Positions 61,681 to 64,000 of a stretch of 64,000 nt of DNA are shown here, one piece after another. Position 1 is the stretch's first letter. The number at the start of each line of letters is the position of its first letter. Source of the DNA: Modestobacter sp. VKM Ac-2977 (GTDB lineage: Bacteria; Actinomycetota; Actinomycetes; Mycobacteriales; Geodermatophilaceae); NCBI RefSeq assembly GCF_026968045.1, contig NZ_JAPVBQ010000001.1, positions 62,001 to 126,000 of the forward strand, written 5' to 3'. Both the position numbers and the translations under genes were made by a program. The notes below the pieces were generated by a model that saw only the letters and a program-made list of their open reading frames with translations, was not told where the DNA came from and ran no database searches.

Positions 61681-61716
61681 CGAGTATGACGGGCGGTGGC
61701 TGTCAGCGGAGACGCC

Positions 61717-61722
61717 TACCCT
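61717..61722 (+). promoter_or_regulatory. candidate -10 box of the nth operon
   Basis: TACCCT ends seven bases before the nth GTG at 61730. Confidence 0.45.
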
Positions 61723-61729
61723 CACACGC

Positions 61730-62542
61730 GTGTCCCGGCCCGCCACCTCACCCGACGCCCCGCCGGCCTACACGCGGCCGGCGCGCGCCCGCCGCCCCGC
61801 ACGCGCCGCCCGGCTGGGCGTGTCCCCGTTCGACCCCGAGGAGAGTCCGCTGGCCCGCACTCGCCGGGCGCGGCGGATGGCCCGCGAGCTGGCGGTCATC
61901 CACCCCGACGCGCACTGCGAGCTGGACTTCACCACGCCGCTGGAGCTGCTGGTCGCCACCGTCCTGTCCGCGCAGACCACCGACAAGACGGTCAACAAGG
62001 TCACCCCGGTGCTGTTCGCCCGGTACCCCGACGCCGCTGCCTACGCCGGGGCCGACCGGGCCGAGCTCGAGGAGGTGCTGAAGCCCACCGGCTTCTTCCG
62101 GGCCAAGGCCAACTCGGTGATCGGCCTGGGGCAGGCGCTGGTCGAGCGCTTCGACGGCGAGGTGCCCGGCCGGCTGGCCGACCTGGTGACCCTGCCCGGG
62201 GTCGGCCGCAAGACCGCCAACGTGGTCCTCGGCAACGCCTTCGGCGTGCCGGGCCTCACCGTCGACACCCACTTCGGCCGGCTGGTCCGCCGGTTCGGCT
62301 GGACCGCGGAGGAGGACCCGGTCAAGGTCGAGGCCGAGATCGCGGAGGTCATCCCCAAGAAGGAGTGGACGATGTTCTCCCACCGGGTGATCTTCCACGG
62401 CCGGCGGGTCTGTCACGCCAAGAAGCCGGCCTGCGGTGCCTGCGGTCTGGCGGCCTGGTGCCCGTCCTACGGGGTCGGCCCGCTCGACCCCGAGGCCGCG
62501 GCCAAGCTGGTCAAGACCCCGGCCGCCTCGGACACCGAGTGA
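61730..62542 (+). CDS. nth: endonuclease III
   Basis: A 270-residue DNA glycosylase/AP lyase for oxidised pyrimidines. The helix-hairpin-helix [13 protein letters not shown] contains catalytic K161, and [12 protein letters not shown] contains D179. The [4Fe-4S] cluster cysteines are C228, C235, C238 and C244, with the standard 6-2-5 spacing. An N-terminal Pro/Arg/Ala-rich extension of about 40 residues precedes the fold. The GTG at 61730 follows a TACCCT box by seven bases. The stop overlaps the next start (GTGA), as in the Rv3674c-Rv3673c pair. Confidence 0.96.
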   Translation: MSRPATSPDAPPAYTRPARARRPARAARLGVSPFDPEESPLARTRRARRMARELAVIHPDAHCELDFTTPLELLVATVLSAQTTDKTVNKVTPVLFARYPDAAAYAGADRAELEEVLKPTGFFRAKANSVIGLGQALVERFDGEVPGRLADLVTLPGVGRKTANVVLGNAFGVPGLTVDTHFGRLVRRFGWTAEEDPVKVEAEIAEVIPKKEWTMFSHRVIFHGRRVCHAKKPACGACGLAAWCPSYGVGPLDPEAAAKLVKTPAASDTE

Positions 62543-63135
62543 GCCGCGCACTGCGCTCCCTCGGCGCACTCGGCCTGCTGGTGGGCGTGCTCACCGGGTG
62601 CACGTCCGAGGACGCCGCGACCGAGGAGACCGTCGCGTCCCCGGCCGGCAGCGACGTGGGCACGGTGGAGACCGACCTCGAGCCGTGCCCGGAGCAGGCC
62701 GACGTCCCGGCCGCCGACAGCGACCTGCCGGCCACCGTCTTCGACTGCTTCGGCGGCGGCACCCTCGACCTCAGCCGCGCTCCCGGCGTGCCCACGGTGC
62801 TCAACCTGTGGGCCAGCTGGTGCGGCCCGTGCCGGGAGGAGCTGCCGCTGGTCCAGCAGCTCGCCGACGCCGCCGGTGACCAGGTGCGGGTGCTGGGCGT
62901 GGTCTCCGTGGACCGGGTGCCCGCGGCGGCCGCCTTCGCCGACGACGCCGGGGTGACCTTCCCCAGCGCGTTCGACGCCGACGGCGAGGTGATGGCCGGC
63001 ATGGGGGTCAACAACCTCCCGTACACCCTCTTCCTGGCCGCCGACGGGTCGGTCGCCCACGTCCAGGTCGGCCCGGTGCACTCGCTGGAGGAGTTCGAGG
63101 GGCTCGTGGCCGAACACCTCGGGGTGCAGCTGTGA
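62539..63135 (+). CDS. TlpA-like thioredoxin-fold lipoprotein
   Basis: A 198-residue lipoprotein. The signal sequence ends VLTGC with the lipidated Cys at residue 21. The redox site WCGPC has C95 and C98, in [20 protein letters not shown] cis-Pro loop is visible as [10 protein letters not shown]. It is an extracytoplasmic thiol-disulfide protein, likely a reductase or partner in cytochrome or envelope protein folding. Two further Cys (C50, C70) lie in the N-terminal part of the mature protein and may form a disulfide. It is coupled to nth upstream and the NUDIX gene downstream. Confidence 0.93.
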   Translation: MSRALRSLGALGLLVGVLTGCTSEDAATEETVASPAGSDVGTVETDLEPCPEQADVPAADSDLPATVFDCFGGGTLDLSRAPGVPTVLNLWASWCGPCREELPLVQQLADAAGDQVRVLGVVSVDRVPAAAAFADDAGVTFPSAFDADGEVMAGMGVNNLPYTLFLAADGSVAHVQVGPVHSLEEFEGLVAEHLGVQL

Positions 63136-63896
63136 CGGTCTCCGCCGCAGAGCTCGAGGAGCTCCCCGAGCACCTGCAGCGGCTGGTGGCCAACGCCGGG
63201 CAGCTGCCGCTGTGGCACCGGCACGGCCAGGCCTCCGACAGTGCGCGTCGCTCGGCGGTGCTCATCCTCTTCGGCGAGGGCCCGGCCGGGCCCGACGTGC
63301 TGCTGATCGAGAAGTCGGCGCACCTGCGCAGCCACGCCGGCCAGCCCGCCTTCCCCGGGGGCGGCGCCGACCCGGGCGACGACTACCCGGTGGGGACGGC
63401 GCTGCGCGAGGCCCACGAGGAGGCCGGCGTCGACCCGGCCGGCGTGCGCGTGCTGGCCACCCTGCCCGCGCTGTTCCTCGGCCCGTCGGACAACCTCGTC
63501 GTCCCGGTGCTGGGCTGGTGGGACGACCCCCGCGACGTCACCACCGGCGACCCGCGGGAGGTGGCGCGGGTGGCCCGGGTGCCGCTGAGCGAGCTGGTCG
63601 ACCCGGCGAACCGCTTCCGCGTCCGGCACCCCGCCGGCTACGTCGGCCCGGCGTTCGGGGTGGCCGACATGGTCGTCTGGGGCTTCACGGCGGCCCTGCT
63701 GGACGCCGTCCTGGAGGCCGCCGGGCTGCACCAGCCGTGGGACGACGGTGACGTGCGCCCCCTCGCCGTCCCGCCGGTGCGGCCCGGCGACGTGCCGGTG
63801 GAGCCGGTCGACTCCGACGTCGCCGACCGCGCCGCGCCGACGGTGGCCGAGGACGCCGGGCAGAGCAGCTCCGCGCGTACCGTTCCTGGGCGATGA
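63132..63896 (+). CDS. NUDIX hydrolase, CoA pyrophosphatase type
   Basis: A 254-residue NUDIX protein. The upstream CoA-subgroup pattern LRSHAGQPAFPGGGADPGDD leads into ALREAHEEAGV (residues 90-100) with the catalytic Glu pair. It probably hydrolyses CoA or acyl-CoA, as Rv3672c homologues are predicted to. The C-terminal 50 residues are Pro/Val/Asp-rich and hydrophilic. The GTG start overlaps the thioredoxin-like gene by four bases, and the stop overlaps the next start (ATGA). Confidence 0.93.
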   Translation: MTVSAAELEELPEHLQRLVANAGQLPLWHRHGQASDSARRSAVLILFGEGPAGPDVLLIEKSAHLRSHAGQPAFPGGGADPGDDYPVGTALREAHEEAGVDPAGVRVLATLPALFLGPSDNLVVPVLGWWDDPRDVTTGDPREVARVARVPLSELVDPANRFRVRHPAGYVGPAFGVADMVVWGFTAALLDAVLEAAGLHQPWDDGDVRPLAVPPVRPGDVPVEPVDSDVADRAAPTVAEDAGQSSSARTVPGR

Positions 63897-64000
63897 CCAC
63901 GGCCCCCTCGGGCGCCGGAGGCGTACGACGCCACCGGCCCGCCCGCCCGCTGCCCGGCCCGCTGCTGGCCCTCACCCTCGCCTCGGCCCTGCTCGCGGGC
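63893..64000 (+). CDS. membrane or secreted protein, N-terminal fragment
   Basis: The first 36 codons only, starting at an ATG that overlaps the NUDIX stop. A basic, Pro-rich stretch is followed by a hydrophobic segment (PLLALTLASALLAG), so it is a signal peptide or a first membrane segment. Gene order in M. tuberculosis would predict the periplasmic protease MarP here, but the N-terminus does not resemble MarP, whose first residues lie in a CvpA-like membrane domain. Identity is open. Confidence 0.6.
   Translation, partial: MTTAPSGAGGVRRHRPARPLPGPLLALTLASALLAG

Noticed and set aside
63893-64000. marP protease by gene order
   Set aside because: The visible 36 residues do not resemble the MarP N-terminus, so I left the fragment unnamed.

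Overview
The window is chromosomal DNA from a very high-G+C actinobacterium. Codons end almost always in G or C, GTG and TTG starts are common, many genes overlap by ATGA or GTGA, and many starts lie 6-7 bases after a TANNNT box, as in leaderless actinobacterial transcripts. Gene content and order (ybaB-recR, leuA, lysC-asd, a bifunctional penicillin-binding protein, paired ArsA-type ATPases, DUF4177-RidA-NUDIX, crp, nth, a thioredoxin-like lipoprotein, a CoA-type NUDIX protein) follow the block known in Mycobacterium tuberculosis as roughly Rv3671c to Rv3716c. Accessory modules lie between these core genes. A Geodermatophilaceae-like soil or rock actinobacterium is my best guess, by inference only. 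No mobile element, prophage, CRISPR array or biosynthetic gene cluster was seen.

Layout. 1-2.9 kb: the end of a cation/proton antiporter locus, an MFS transporter, ybaB and recR. 3.0-5.9 kb: a methionine importer (metN-metI-metQ) behind a short candidate leader peptide. 5.9-9.4 kb: a Rieske protein, a two-domain VOC protein and a large TPM-domain membrane protein. 9.6-15.4 kb: a complete oligopeptide-type ABC importer. 15.5-18.6 kb: a CaCA-family antiporter and two pirins behind a palindromic operator. 18.7-26.9 kb: a carbohydrate uptake and hydrolysis locus (binding lipoprotein, two permeases, UgpC/MsiK-type ATPase, GH1 beta-glucosidase, GH88/GH105 hydrolase) divergent from its LacI-type regulator, with two palindromic operators in the shared promoter region. 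27.0-30.5 kb: the three-gene circularly permuted ATP-grasp / alpha-E / transglutaminase cluster, whose biochemical role is unknown.

30.6-33.1 kb: a RibD-like reductase and an ABC-F (Uup-like) ATPase. 33.3-39.9 kb: a complete Mrp Na+/H+ antiporter operon in which mrpA carries the MrpB domain. 39.9-45.2 kb: leuA behind a Leu-rich leader peptide, a divergent XRE-type regulator with a cysteine-rich tail, and the lysC-asd operon. 45.4-51.3 kb: an S9 peptidase, an MFS transporter, two CNNM/CBS membrane proteins and tRNA-Pro(CGG). 51.4-64 kb: a metallophosphoesterase, a YqeY-like protein, a bifunctional penicillin-binding protein, a membrane fatty acid desaturase, the ArsA pair, DUF4177, RidA, NUDIX, Crp, a small membrane protein, Nth, a TlpA-like lipoprotein, a second NUDIX protein, and the start of one more membrane or secreted protein.

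The least expected signals lie between genes. Two hairpin families each occur twice with compensatory base changes in their stems, which suggests conserved RNA structures. An AATGGCCATT-centred palindrome occurs once as a bidirectional terminator and once inside the end of a coding sequence. Two leader peptides and several operators sit in front of matching operons.
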